Source of the DNA: Nannocystis sp. RBIL2
Lineage (GTDB): Bacteria > Myxococcota_A > Polyangia > Nannocystales > Nannocystaceae
Assembly (NCBI RefSeq): GCF_026626745.1
Contig: NZ_JAPNJW010000001.1
Coordinates: 5,750,001-5,814,000 of the forward strand
Length of the DNA stretch: 64,000 nucleotides
Direction of reading: 5' to 3'
In this document: one piece after another, positions 35,912 through 43,940 of the stretch
Numbering within the stretch: the stretch's first letter is position 1
How the letters are laid out: each line of letters opens with the position of its first letter
Notes under the pieces: generated by a model
What the model saw: the letters and a program-made list of their open reading frames with translations, nothing else
The model's database searches: none
What the model was told of the DNA's origin: nothing
Position numbers and translations under genes: made by a program

Positions 35912-37084
35912 TTACAGGGCCGCGAGCGCCGCGCGCAGCGCGGCCTCCGGTTGCGTCGCCATGTCGGCGACCGCGACGTCCGGCTCGACGCCGACTCCGT
36001 CGATCAGGCGATCCTTCGGCGAGAAGTAGCGCGCGATCGTCAGCGTCAGCACCGAGCCGTCGTCGAGGCCGATGACGTCCTGCACCGTGCCCTTGCCGTA
36101 GCTGCGCTCGCCGATCACCTTCGCGCGCCCGTGATCCTGCAGCGCGATCGCCAGCAGCTCCGAGGCCGAGGCCGAGCGGTGATCTTGCAGCACCACGACC
36201 TTCGTCGCGTCGTCGGTGGCCGCCTGCGTCGCTCGCTCTTCGCGGAGGATCTGCCCGCCGCGCCCGCGCGTCCGCACGAGCACGCCCTCGCCGACGAACG
36301 TGTCGGCGATCAGCACCGCCTCGCCGACGTCGCCGCCAGGATTGCCGCGCACGTCGAGCACCACGCCGCCGAGGCCCGCGGCACCGGCGGAGCGGCGCAG
36401 TTCCTTCAAGGAGTTGCGCACGCTGTCGGCCACGCCGGCACGAAACGCACGGATCCGCACGTGGGCGAACTTGCGGCCAACGTGCTCGACGAGCGCGCCG
36501 CTGACGACCGGGAGCGACTGACCCGAGAGCACCAGGCGTTGCGCGGTGGGGCCGGGATCGTTGCGTCGCTGCACGGTGAGATCGATGGTCTCACCGTCGC
36601 CGCCGAGCAGCAGCACGTCGACCTCGGCGCGCGACAGCATGAAGGCGACGTCCTGATCACGAATTTTCAAGATGGAGTCGCCGGGCTGAAGACCGACCTT
36701 CTCGGCCGGTGAGCCGGGCAGCACCGCCGACACCTCGAGCCGCGCCGGTTTGCGCGAGCCGGCCTCGGCGCGCTGGAACTCGACGATCATCCCGGTCGTG
36801 CCGCCACGGCTGCGCTGCTTGAGCAGCGTCCGCTCGTCGGCGGTGAGATAGTGACTGTGACGATCGAGGCCGCTGACGATCCGCTTCAGCGACTCTGCCA
36901 GTACACGGCTCGGCTCGACCGGGTCGACATAGCGATCGAGGACGGTGCGGAGCGCCTTGCCGTAGGCGTCGGTGCCGAGGTTGTTGCCTGCCTGCGCGTC
37001 GGGGAGCCCCGACTGCACGCACCACATCGCCGCAGCGCCGAGCGAGAAGGCCAGAAGCGAGCGCCAGCGAGACACGGGGTTCAT
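35912..37084 (-). CDS. S41 family C-terminal processing protease, secreted
   Basis: 390 residues. The signal peptide (1-31) ends DAQAGNN. The N-domain includes LDRYVDPVEPSRVL and LDRHSHYLTADE. A PDZ domain (about 108-185) includes LPGSPAEKVGLQPGDSILKI. The S41 core has VLDVRGNPGG, DHRSASASELLAIAL (nucleophile Ser) and ERSYGKGTVQ (general-base Lys). All catalytic parts are intact, so it should be an active periplasmic tail-specific protease. It resembles the S41 protein at 22330 more than the lipoprotein at 32962. It stands alone on the minus strand, with the XRE regulator gene about 400 bp upstream behind its own terminator. Confidence 0.92.
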   Translation of the reverse strand: MNPVSRWRSLLAFSLGAAAMWCVQSGLPDAQAGNNLGTDAYGKALRTVLDRYVDPVEPSRVLAESLKRIVSGLDRHSHYLTADERTLLKQRSRGGTTGMIVEFQRAEAGSRKPARLEVSAVLPGSPAEKVGLQPGDSILKIRDQDVAFMLSRAEVDVLLLGGDGETIDLTVQRRNDPGPTAQRLVLSGQSLPVVSGALVEHVGRKFAHVRIRAFRAGVADSVRNSLKELRRSAGAAGLGGVVLDVRGNPGGDVGEAVLIADTFVGEGVLVRTRGRGGQILREERATQAATDDATKVVVLQDHRSASASELLAIALQDHGRAKVIGERSYGKGTVQDVIGLDDGSVLTLTIARYFSPKDRLIDGVGVEPDVAVADMATQPEAALRAALAAL

Positions 37085-37396
37085 CGTGGCGGAAAGACGC
37101 GCGAGGGTCCAGGTTGGTTCCCGACCTCGCGCGCGGCTGCACGTGTCATGCGGCGTGCGGCAGGGCCGCCGGAGCGGTGACGGGCGCTGCGGGCTCGCGC
37201 GTCAGGGGTTCGGCCGCGCGGCGCTGCTCCAGCAAGTCGTGGAGGAGCGGGCGGGTGGTAGCAGCATCGACGAATACGCGGGTAAAGAGGGCTGGGCGAG
37301 AACGGAGGCGCATGGTGCCGACCGTCTTGCACGTCGCGGGCCAGCGGGATGTCGAGGAGCTACGGGGACGGGAGGACAACCGGGAGCAGGGGACCC
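37085..37396. other. Gap upstream of the S41 gene, no supported gene
   Basis: Holds the presumed S41 promoter. A 77-codon minus-strand frame (37146-37379) was considered and not accepted because it has no ribosome site or family features. No dyad-family element is present here. Confidence 0.5.
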
Positions 37397-37432
37397 AAGA
37401 AAAAATGGCAACGGCGCTTGGCTACCGTTGCC
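37397..37432 (-). terminator. Intrinsic terminator of the XRE regulator gene
   Basis: On the minus strand GGCAACGG pairs with CCGTTGCC (8 bp, 10-nt loop), directly followed by ATTTTTTCTT. It lies 56 nt after the regulator stop. Confidence 0.9.
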
Positions 37433-37487
37433 AACTTGCGACGCGGCCCGCGGCCTGGACCGACCGGCCGTTCGGGCCTTGTGGGAC

Positions 37488-37868
37488 TCAACCGCCTTCG
37501 AGCGTACGAGCGACCTTGACGAGGTCGCGGATCTGTTTGGGCGACAACTGGGCGGCGACCGCGTGGAGCTCGTCGAGAAGCTCGCCCTTGGGACCGCTCT
37601 TCGCCTTGGTCTTGGGGAGCAGGTCGGTCGGCTCGCAGCCGAACGCCTGGGCGAGGAGCAGGAGCGACTCGATACGCGGAGCCTTGTAGCCGAGCTCGAG
37701 CTTGTTGACCGTGGTGACCGTCAGACCTGTCTGTTTGGCCAGCTCTTCGATCGTCAGGTGCGGCCGCCAGCCGGTCTCGCCCTCACGCTTGCGGCGGGTC
37801 TTGGGCGGCGGAGTCGCGGTGCGCCACAGCCTGATCCGTCGTCCGATTTCCTGTGCAACTTCGTTCAT
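37488..37868 (-). CDS. XRE-family helix-turn-helix regulator
   Basis: 126 residues. GAGGAG precedes the ATG at 37868. The HTH_3 domain spans about 38-92: LTIEELAKQTGLTVTTVNKL, then GYKAPRIESLLLLAQAFGCEPTDLL, the standard XRE pattern. The N-terminal 35 residues are Arg/Lys/Thr-rich and the C-terminal 35 form a helix (LLDELHAVAAQLSPKQIRDLVKV). It is a cytoplasmic DNA-binding protein. It has its own intrinsic terminator. Nothing nearby looks like a phage or toxin gene, so its regulon is unknown. Confidence 0.92.
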   Translation of the reverse strand: MNEVAQEIGRRIRLWRTATPPPKTRRKREGETGWRPHLTIEELAKQTGLTVTTVNKLELGYKAPRIESLLLLAQAFGCEPTDLLPKTKAKSGPKGELLDELHAVAAQLSPKQIRDLVKVARTLEGG

Positions 37869-37954
37869 CTTGAGCTCCTCGGTCGGATGTCCCGAGCCCC
37901 ATCATGACACAAGTTACTTGGTGCTTCGAACCGTCCTCCGTTGCGGATGCTCAC

Positions 37955-38002
37955 ACGGGCATGTCCCATGGGACTTGTCCTTCGGGGCTTGTTGGCCCCC
38001 GC
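37955..38002. repeat. Dyad-family element at the end of the TonB receptor gene
   Basis: GGGCATGTCCCATGGGACTTGTCC followed by TTCGGGGCTTG forms overlapping inverted repeats (GTCCCATGGGAC is perfectly symmetric). It lies downstream of the minus-strand receptor gene and is its probable terminator. Confidence 0.6.
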
Positions 38003-40378
38003 CTAGAACACCCCACGTAGGCCTAGAGAGGGCAAAATGTATCTTAAGCCACGCGAGCCGCAAGCCGCATCGCTGACGATCGAACCTGCTCCCGATGATG
38101 CGGCGTCCGAATTTCCTTGGAGTACGCACGCGATCACTTCGCTCGAATACGTGGAGTTGAGCAGGTCTGCGACGAAGTGCAGGCTCCACGCGCGGAAGCG
38201 CCAGGTTCGTTCGGCGCGCAGGTCGAGCTGGAAGTAAGCGGGCAAGCGACGGTTGTTGCGGTTGTACAGGAGCGCCTCAGAAGCCGTCTGATCGCCGATT
38301 TGGACGGTGTACGGGCGACCTGAATGAAAGTGCAGGCGACCGCCGAAGCTCCAGCGATCGCTGATGCGATAGCCGAGCACGACGTTGACGATGTGACGCT
38401 GATCCCAGTTCGAAGCGGCGCGTCCGCCGTACTCGTACTCGCGGGTCGAGCGCGACAGCGTGTACGCGGCCCACCCGTACGCGCGCTGACCGGGCAGCAG
38501 GCGCGCCATCGTCTCGAGCCCGTACGACCAGCCCTTGGCCGAGATCACGAGGTCGTCGATCTCCTGCAGCTTGCCCGACGACAGCGACGCGAGGTCGTAG
38601 TCCTGCAGGTTCGTCAGCCGGCCGAGGTACACGTCCTGCGTGATCGCCAGCTTGTTGCCGAGCACCAGCTCGTAGCCGACGCTGCCCTGGATGTTGCGCT
38701 GCAGGCCGCGCTCGAAGCCGAAGCTCTCGAGCCCCGGCAGCGGGACCGGGAAGCTCGGCGGCTGGTGATACACGCCGACGTTCTGCCGCAGCGTCCAGCG
38801 CTCGCCGACCTTCTCGCGCACGAGGATCCGCGGGTCGATGCCGAACGCGTGCGTGACGGTGCGCGCCTGCGGCAGCACCGGCGAGTGGCCGACCTGGGCG
38901 TAGAGGTCGGCGCGCACGCCGGGGCGGATGTCGAACCGGCCCTTGCGCCACAGCAGCTCGGCGTACATCCCGGTGGCCGAGACCACGCGGTCGCTGAACA
39001 GCTGCGTCAGGCTCTCGAGCTTCCACCCCTCGCTCGCCGTCGCCGCAGTCGCGCCACGGAAGATCTGCACCTCCTGATCGATGCCGGCCCCGAACTCCGC
39101 GTTGCCGCTCTCGCCGACCGGCACGCGCACGTCGACGCGCGGCGCGACGAGCCACTCGTTGCTGCGCGTGCGCGACAGGCCGGTGCGATCGAGGCCGAGA
39201 CCGAGGCTGTAGGTCGCTACGCCGCCGCGCGGCAGCTCGTGGCGGATCTTCTGCACCAGCCGGTAGAACTCGAAGCGCACGAACGGGGTCGGGTTCGACT
39301 TCTCGCCCAGCTCGTCGAAGCTGCCGAGCGCGAACGCGGTGTAAGTCGCGCGCTTGCCGAGCGCGTGGTCGAAGCGCGCCTGATAGTCCCAGAAGCGCAG
39401 CTTGAGGTTGGCCTGCACCAGCGTCAGCACGCCGGCGGTGTAGCTGTAGCGGCCCGCGAACGTCAGCGAGCCCCGCGCCGGCCCGCGCCGGCACTCCTCG
39501 CGCTTGACTCGACCTGTCTTTTTAGACCTGACCTTTTTTCGCTGTTCCGCGAGACATGCCCGATCGTACTTGTAGTTGAGCGGGATCTCGACGAGGCCGC
39601 CGGCGTCGGTGAGTCGGACGTCGAACTCGCCGTAGGCGCGGTCGCGTCGGGCCGCGCGCGTGCGACCCTCGATGATGCCGCTGGCGTAGCGTCCGAGCCG
39701 CACCGGGGCCCCGCTGGCGTAGAAGTCGACCTGGTCGATGAAGTAGGGGTGGATGACCGACGGCCCGAGCGCGACGTGGAACAGGATCGGCACGCGCACG
39801 CCGTCGAGGTAGTAGCCGGTGTTGCCGGGCGCCGCGCCGCGGACCACCACGTACGGCAGGAAGCCCGCGAGCTGCGACACCCCGGGCAAGCTGCCGACCA
39901 CTCGGAACGGATCGCCGAAGGTCCCCGGGATCGCGCGGATCTCCTCGTCGCGCAGCGTCGTGCTCGACACCGCGACCTCGCGCTGCTGCCGGACCACCGT
40001 GCGGAACTTGTTGCCCGCGACGTCGGGCGCGAGGCGGTACTCGTAGACCAGATCCTGGCGGTCCTCCAGCTTGATACTTACGGACAGGTCCTGAAAGCCA
40101 GCCGCGCGGATCAGCAGCTTGTGCTCCCCGGGCGGCAGCCACAGCTCGAAGTGGCCGGTCTTGTCGGTCTCGGCCGAGTTCTCGTCGCCGAGCAGGCGCG
40201 CGCCGGCGACCGGATCGCGGCTGCCGTAGACCATCACGCGTCCGCGCAGCCGCGCTCGTCCGAGCGGGCTCGCCGGGGTCGTGGGCGTCGCAGCGGTCGT
40301 TTCGCTCGCGGCCGGCCCGGTCGACGCGCTCGTCGGCGCTGACGTCAGCGCGAGCGCGAGGAGGAGGGCGAGCACCAC
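38003..40378 (-). CDS. TonB-dependent outer-membrane receptor
   Basis: 791 residues starting at a GTG (40378). The signal peptide covers 1-20. Residues 42-118 form a carboxypeptidase-regulatory-like domain (GRVMVYGSRDPVAGARLLG), common in such receptors. The plug domain follows (GTFGDPFRVVGSLPGVSQL, then YVVVRGAAPGNTGYYLDGVRVP). About 550 residues of beta-barrel end in a terminal Phe (LGLRGVF). The substrate is unknown; siderophore, vitamin or glycan uptake are all possible. A basic, Cys-flanked loop (KKVRSKKTGRVK) is encoded by AT-rich dyad-family sequence at 39506-39565, unlike the rest of the gene. Confidence 0.92.
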   Translation of the reverse strand: MVLALLLALALTSAPTSASTGPAASETTAATPTTPASPLGRARLRGRVMVYGSRDPVAGARLLGDENSAETDKTGHFELWLPPGEHKLLIRAAGFQDLSVSIKLEDRQDLVYEYRLAPDVAGNKFRTVVRQQREVAVSSTTLRDEEIRAIPGTFGDPFRVVGSLPGVSQLAGFLPYVVVRGAAPGNTGYYLDGVRVPILFHVALGPSVIHPYFIDQVDFYASGAPVRLGRYASGIIEGRTRAARRDRAYGEFDVRLTDAGGLVEIPLNYKYDRACLAEQRKKVRSKKTGRVKREECRRGPARGSLTFAGRYSYTAGVLTLVQANLKLRFWDYQARFDHALGKRATYTAFALGSFDELGEKSNPTPFVRFEFYRLVQKIRHELPRGGVATYSLGLGLDRTGLSRTRSNEWLVAPRVDVRVPVGESGNAEFGAGIDQEVQIFRGATAATASEGWKLESLTQLFSDRVVSATGMYAELLWRKGRFDIRPGVRADLYAQVGHSPVLPQARTVTHAFGIDPRILVREKVGERWTLRQNVGVYHQPPSFPVPLPGLESFGFERGLQRNIQGSVGYELVLGNKLAITQDVYLGRLTNLQDYDLASLSSGKLQEIDDLVISAKGWSYGLETMARLLPGQRAYGWAAYTLSRSTREYEYGGRAASNWDQRHIVNVVLGYRISDRWSFGGRLHFHSGRPYTVQIGDQTASEALLYNRNNRRLPAYFQLDLRAERTWRFRAWSLHFVADLLNSTYSSEVIACVLQGNSDAASSGAGSIVSDAACGSRGLRYILPSLGLRGVF

Positions 40379-40463
40379 GCGGCCAGGATATCGAAGGTCC
40401 GCCGCGTCGAGGTCGCGAATGCGCGCAAGCCGGCGGCGCCGGGGCCACTGGCAGCGAACGCCA

Positions 40464-40490
40464 CAGACATGTCTCTTAAAACATGTCGGG
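40464..40490. repeat. Dyad-family element between receptor and small membrane protein genes
   Basis: GACATGTCTCTTAAAACATGTC has ACATGTC at 40467 and ACATGTC again at 40481, joined by an AT-rich loop. It is an example of the AT-loop subclass and lies in the leader of the receptor gene. Confidence 0.65.
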
Positions 40491-40495
40491 GTCGC

Positions 40496-40912
40496 TCACT
40501 GCTCGCCGCGACGGAGCGCCGCTTGGCGAGTGCCGGGCAGGCGAGCGTCATCCGCGCTCGACGGTCCGCGGTTCGGCGAGGAGGCCCGCTCCCGGGCAAC
40601 GGGCGGCTCGGGCGGCGGAGCGGAGCGGACCGCGGCTTGCGACGGCCGGGGCGGCGACCGGCGGCGCTCGCCTGTGGGCTCCTTCGTGTTCGTCGCGCGC
40701 GTGGGCGCCTCGACGTACTCGCCGAAGATCCGCTGCTTCATGTCCTCGAGCATCGGCGAGATCCGCCCTCGCGTCCCGTCGAGCAACTCCTTCGCCTGCG
40801 GCGTCTCGCCGATCCGGTCGACGTGCTCCGAGAGCGTGTAGGCGCCGAGCTTGACCGTGCAGCTCGCCCACAGGATCGCCACCAGGAACACGAGGCTGAG
40901 CAAGGTGCGCAT
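40496..40912 (-). CDS. Small exported or membrane-anchored protein of unknown function
   Basis: 138 residues. Residues 1-18 are a signal or anchor segment (LLSLVFLVAILWASC) with a lipobox-like WASC. Residues 20-65 are helical (LSEHVDRIGETPQAKELL, then MLEDMKQRIFG). The rest is a Pro/Arg/Ser-rich tail. No family was recognised. It lies between proC and the TonB receptor on the same strand with gaps of about 120 bp, so cotranscription is possible but not assured. Confidence 0.6.
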   Translation of the reverse strand: MRTLLSLVFLVAILWASCTVKLGAYTLSEHVDRIGETPQAKELLDGTRGRISPMLEDMKQRIFGEYVEAPTRATNTKEPTGERRRSPPRPSQAAVRSAPPPEPPVARERASSPNRGPSSADDARLPGTRQAALRRGEQ

Positions 40913-41032
40913 GAAGCCGGGCGCGCGGCGGGCCCGAGGCGCGCGCGCGCGATCTTCGAGCCCGCGCGCTCTCGAGGCAAATTTTCGGCCGGTGGTGCCT
41001 CGCGCCTACGAGCCGCGCAGGCCGCCGTACGG

Positions 41033-41866
41033 TCACTTCTCGGCCGAGCTGTCGCGGCCGAGCTCACTGGCGACCTTGGCGGCCTCCTGGATCGTGCGCG
41101 CCAGGACGGAGCGGATCCGGCCGTCCTCCATGGTCAGGATGCCGGCGATCGTGCAGCCGGCGGGGGTAGTGACCTGGTCCTTCAGGGCTGCCGGGTGGAA
41201 GCCGGTCGACAGCACCATGCGCGCCGCGCCCTGGAACACCTGCGCCGCCATCTGCAGCGCCACCGGGCGGGGCAGGCCCATCATCACGCCGCCGTCGGCC
41301 ATCGCCTCGATCATCACGTAGACGAACGCCGGGCCGCTGGCGCCGAGGCTGGTCACCGCGTCCATCAGCTTGTCCTCGACCTCGAGGCACAGGCCCACCG
41401 TGTCGAACAACTTCTTCGCCAGCGCGACCTCGGCGTCGCCGGCTCGCTGGCCGCGCGCGAGCACCGTCATTCCCTGTCCGATGAGACATGGCGTATTGGG
41501 CATGGCCCGAATGACAGGGCTTTCGGGCAACCAGCCTTGCAGCTGCGCGAGCGTGACGCCGGCGGCGATGCTGATGACCGGCTTGTCGACCAGCGCCGCG
41601 CGCACGCCCTCCTCGTGGAGCACCTTGCTGACGCGCTGAGGCTTGACCGCGATCAGCACCGCGTCGGCCTCGGCGATGGCCTGGAGGTTGTCGGTGGCGA
41701 TCCGGACGCCGTGGCGCTGGCGGACGGCCTCGGCGGCCTCGTGCCGGCGCGTGGTCGCGACGATCTGGGTCGGCGCGAGCAGCCCCGCGCGCAGCAGGCC
41801 GGCGACGATCGCCTCACCCATGGTCCCGCAACCGATGATCGCCAGAGTGCGCCCTGCCATCAGCAT
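41033..41866 (-). CDS. proC: Pyrroline-5-carboxylate reductase
   Basis: 277 residues. The Rossmann motif GCGTMG is at 12-17, followed by VAVKP-like IAVKPQ, the conserved RAMPNTPCLIGQGMT segment (about 119-133) and the C-terminal dimer motif TTPAGCTIAGI. It performs the last step of proline synthesis, reducing pyrroline-5-carboxylate with NAD(P)H in the cytoplasm. The start is ATG 41866 or 41860. The PNTPCLIGQG stretch is encoded by a dyad-family sequence (41473-41520, with CATG, CATGG and CTGTCC words) that uses CCA, TGT and GGA codons. The gene lies 34 nt after the CxxC-rich gene. Confidence 0.96.
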   Translation of the reverse strand: MLMAGRTLAIIGCGTMGEAIVAGLLRAGLLAPTQIVATTRRHEAAEAVRQRHGVRIATDNLQAIAEADAVLIAVKPQRVSKVLHEEGVRAALVDKPVISIAAGVTLAQLQGWLPESPVIRAMPNTPCLIGQGMTVLARGQRAGDAEVALAKKLFDTVGLCLEVEDKLMDAVTSLGASGPAFVYVMIEAMADGGVMMGLPRPVALQMAAQVFQGAARMVLSTGFHPAALKDQVTTPAGCTIAGILTMEDGRIRSVLARTIQEAAKVASELGRDSSAEK

Positions 41867-41900
41867 GGCGGGCGCTTACCACAGGCCGCGGGCTCGCGCC

Positions 41901-42599
41901 TCAAAACGGGCGAGCGGGCTGGTACACCCACGACACTGCGACGGGCTCGCGATCGACGGCCTCGCCCGGCTCGTGGCTCGGCGCGGCATCGTCGGCCCAG
42001 GGATCGACGTCGTCGTCGACCGCGACCTCGGCCGACTCGAGCGGGGCCGCGGCCTCCATGGGCGCGGAGATCGCCGCGGTGAATTCCTTCGGGATGTCGA
42101 ACCCGCGAGGCGGCCAAGCGCCGCGGCCGATCGCGGCGATCTCCGTCAACAGGCTGCCGCCGGCGATCGCCTCCTCGAGCCGCCGCCTGAGCGCCTGCAC
42201 GGCCGGGAAGTAGTCCTTGCGCGAATAGCGCTGGTTGAGCACGCAGAATTCCTCGTTTTTCAGGCCGACGCAGGCGAAGCACTGAGTGCAGCCGGTGCAG
42301 TCGACGCAGAGCACGAGGTACTGCGAATCCTCACAACCTTCACAGAATTCGAGGTGGCCCGAACGGACGCACGAGCGGCTCATGCGCGAGCGGGTGCAGG
42401 CGCGGCAGTCGTGGCACAGCTCGCAGTTGCTGCAGTCGTTGCAGCGGACGCACTGGACGCAGAAGCGGCAGCGGTTGCAATCGAGGCAGCCGTCGCAACG
42501 GAGGTTGCCTTCGCCGGAGCGGCTCGGTGCCATCCCGGCGCGGTGGGCGTCGAGGAGCCCGCGGAACTGGACCAGCAGCTCGTCGAGGGTCGGATGCAC
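41901..42599 (-). CDS. CxxC-rich protein with about 28 cysteines, probable multi-zinc-ribbon
   Basis: 232 residues. Residues 34-118 hold a dense ladder of CxxC and CxxCxxC motifs (CDGCLDCNRC, CVQCVRCNDC, CHDCRAC, CVDCTGCTQCFAC). It ends in the segment CVGLKNEEFCVLNQRYSRKDYF. That closing segment resembles one I recall in Cys-rich proteins of candidate-phyla bacteria and others, where function is unknown. After it come a helix and an acidic Ala/Pro-rich tail. There is no signal peptide, so it is probably cytoplasmic and binds several Zn or Fe ions. It precedes proC by 34 nt. Confidence 0.75.
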   Translation of the reverse strand: MHPTLDELLVQFRGLLDAHRAGMAPSRSGEGNLRCDGCLDCNRCRFCVQCVRCNDCSNCELCHDCRACTRSRMSRSCVRSGHLEFCEGCEDSQYLVLCVDCTGCTQCFACVGLKNEEFCVLNQRYSRKDYFPAVQALRRRLEEAIAGGSLLTEIAAIGRGAWPPRGFDIPKEFTAAISAPMEAAAPLESAEVAVDDDVDPWADDAAPSHEPGEAVDREPVAVSWVYQPARPF

Positions 42600-42668
42600 G
42601 GCCTACGAGGGTGCCACGGATCGCGGCGTGACCCAAAGTAGAGGGCCGTGTATGCTCCGCGCGCGCCT

Positions 42669-43280
42669 ATGGCCTCCAGCCGCCTCCTGATCGTCGTTGC
42701 GCTGCTCGCGCAAGTCGTCGCGCTCGGCGCCTGTCAGCGAAAGATCGGCAGCGCGTGCCGGGTGAGCACCGACTGCAGCTTTCGCGGCGAGCGAATCTGC
42801 GACCTCTCGTACCTCATCGACAGCAACGGCAACCCCGACTCCAACGGCAAGGGCGAATGCACCATCGAGGGCTGCACACCCGGCTCGTGCCCAAAAGAAG
42901 GCGCCTGCATTCAGGTCTTCAACACGGAGTTCCTGAGCGTCGCGTGCGATCCCGACTGTGAAGATCGCCGCCCCGTCGGCCCGGACGACAAGCTGTCGCC
43001 CGACGACCCGCAGTACAAGTGCCGCGAGCTCGACGACCCGACGATCTACAACCGCTGCACCGACCAGGAGCTGTGCCTGCCCGAAGGCCTGTGCGCCGAC
43101 CTCCTGAGCGCGCGGATCTCCTGCCGCAAGGAGTGCAACAGCGACCGCGGCTGCCGCGACGGCTACGAGTGCCGCGAGACCGGCAGCAACGGCGTCTACG
43201 TCGCCTTCTCGCCGACCAACCCCGAGTCGCTGCCGATCGAGAAGATCTGCATGCCCGTCGAGCCCAAGGCCGGCGAGTAA
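42669..43280 (+). CDS. Cys-rich lipoprotein of unknown function
   Basis: 203 residues from the ATG at 42669; an upstream ATG at 42648 adds seven residues. The signal peptide ends with lipobox LGAC (Cys22). The mature part has about 18 Cys in pairs (CRVSTDC, CDPDCED, CTDQELC, CRKECNSDRGC), suggesting a disulfide-rich extracellular fold like those of Myxococcota surface lipoproteins. It is divergent from the CxxC-rich gene. The last 55 bp of the gene are repeated twice, in degraded form, after the stop. Confidence 0.75.
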   Translation: MASSRLLIVVALLAQVVALGACQRKIGSACRVSTDCSFRGERICDLSYLIDSNGNPDSNGKGECTIEGCTPGSCPKEGACIQVFNTEFLSVACDPDCEDRRPVGPDDKLSPDDPQYKCRELDDPTIYNRCTDQELCLPEGLCADLLSARISCRKECNSDRGCRDGYECRETGSNGVYVAFSPTNPESLPIEKICMPVEPKAGE

Positions 43281-43386
43281 TCTTTTAAAAACGTCGCTGC
43301 CGATCGAGAAGATCGGCCTGGCCGTCGAGCCCGCGGCGAGCGAGTCGTTTGAAACGCTGCCGCTCGAGGAGAGCGGCGTGCTTTTT
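43226..43386 (+). repeat. Three degenerate copies of the gene's 3' end
   Basis: Copy 1 is inside the gene (GTCGCTGCCGATCGAGAAG at 43226). Copy 2 starts at 43293 with the same 19 bases and continues with a CCGTCGAGCCC block matching the gene's last codons. Copy 3 keeps CGCTGCCGCTCGAGGAGAGC from 43355. Spacing is 60-67 bp. Copies 2 and 3 form 7-bp hairpins with 5-nt loops. Confidence 0.85.
43359..43386 (+). terminator. Intrinsic terminator in the third repeat copy
   Basis: GCCGCTC-GAGGA-GAGCGGC followed by GTGCTTTTT. The equivalent hairpin in copy 2 (GCCGATC-GAGAA-GATCGGC, 43299-43317) has no T-run. Confidence 0.8.
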
Positions 43387-43604
43387 AGGCTGTCCTGAAG
43401 GACATGCTCAGTCACGGCATCGAGGAGGATCGTCGGGCCGCACGGCTGCATCCCTCCTGCTGTCCAGCCGGCTGACAGGGCGTCCCGCCGGCGGGCCACC
43501 TGAATTCGGGGCCATGCTCCCAAGCGCTTGAAATGCTTCGATCTCAGTCGCGGCGTCCGGCTTGCTCAAGGTCCTGCGTCGGCGCAATGCCGAACGGAGA
43601 CACC

Positions 43605-43940
43605 ATGTTCAAGCAGATCCGCAACTTCCTGTCCCTGTCCGCACTCACCGCCACGCTGTTGGCCGCCACGCCGGCCTTCGCGGCGCCCACGCTCGAGGGC
43701 CAGGTCAACCTCAACACCGCCACCGTCGAGCAGCTCGAGCTGTTGCCGGGCATCGGCCCGGCGATGGCCAAGAAGATCGTCGACTACCGGGCCAGCAAGC
43801 CGTTCCAGGAGACCAACCACCTCGTCCGGATCAAGGGCATCGGGCCCAAGACCTACGCCAAGCTCAAGCAGTACCTCGTGCTCAAGGGCGAGACCAACCT
43901 GCGCGAGGTCCCGAAGGACGAGCTGGCGACCAAGCCCTGA
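43605..43940 (+). CDS. ComEA-like helix-hairpin-helix protein, exported
   Basis: 111 residues from the ATG at 43605, with GGAG 6 nt upstream; the frame is open back to 43533. The signal peptide (1-25) ends AFAAPT. The body matches the ComEA HhH repeat: VNLNTATVEQLELLPGIGPA, MAKKIVDYR, then LVRIKGIGPKTYAKLK. ComEA binds double-stranded DNA in the periplasm during natural transformation, but many short HhH proteins of this type have other or unknown roles. No other competence gene is in the window. The short C-terminal tail is charged. Confidence 0.88.
   Translation: MFKQIRNFLSLSALTATLLAATPAFAAPTLEGQVNLNTATVEQLELLPGIGPAMAKKIVDYRASKPFQETNHLVRIKGIGPKTYAKLKQYLVLKGETNLREVPKDELATKP

Noticed and set aside
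37146..37379. 77-codon minus-strand frame between the S41 gene and the XRE terminator
   Set aside because: No ribosome site, no recognisable fold, and it starts inside the region just beyond the terminator.
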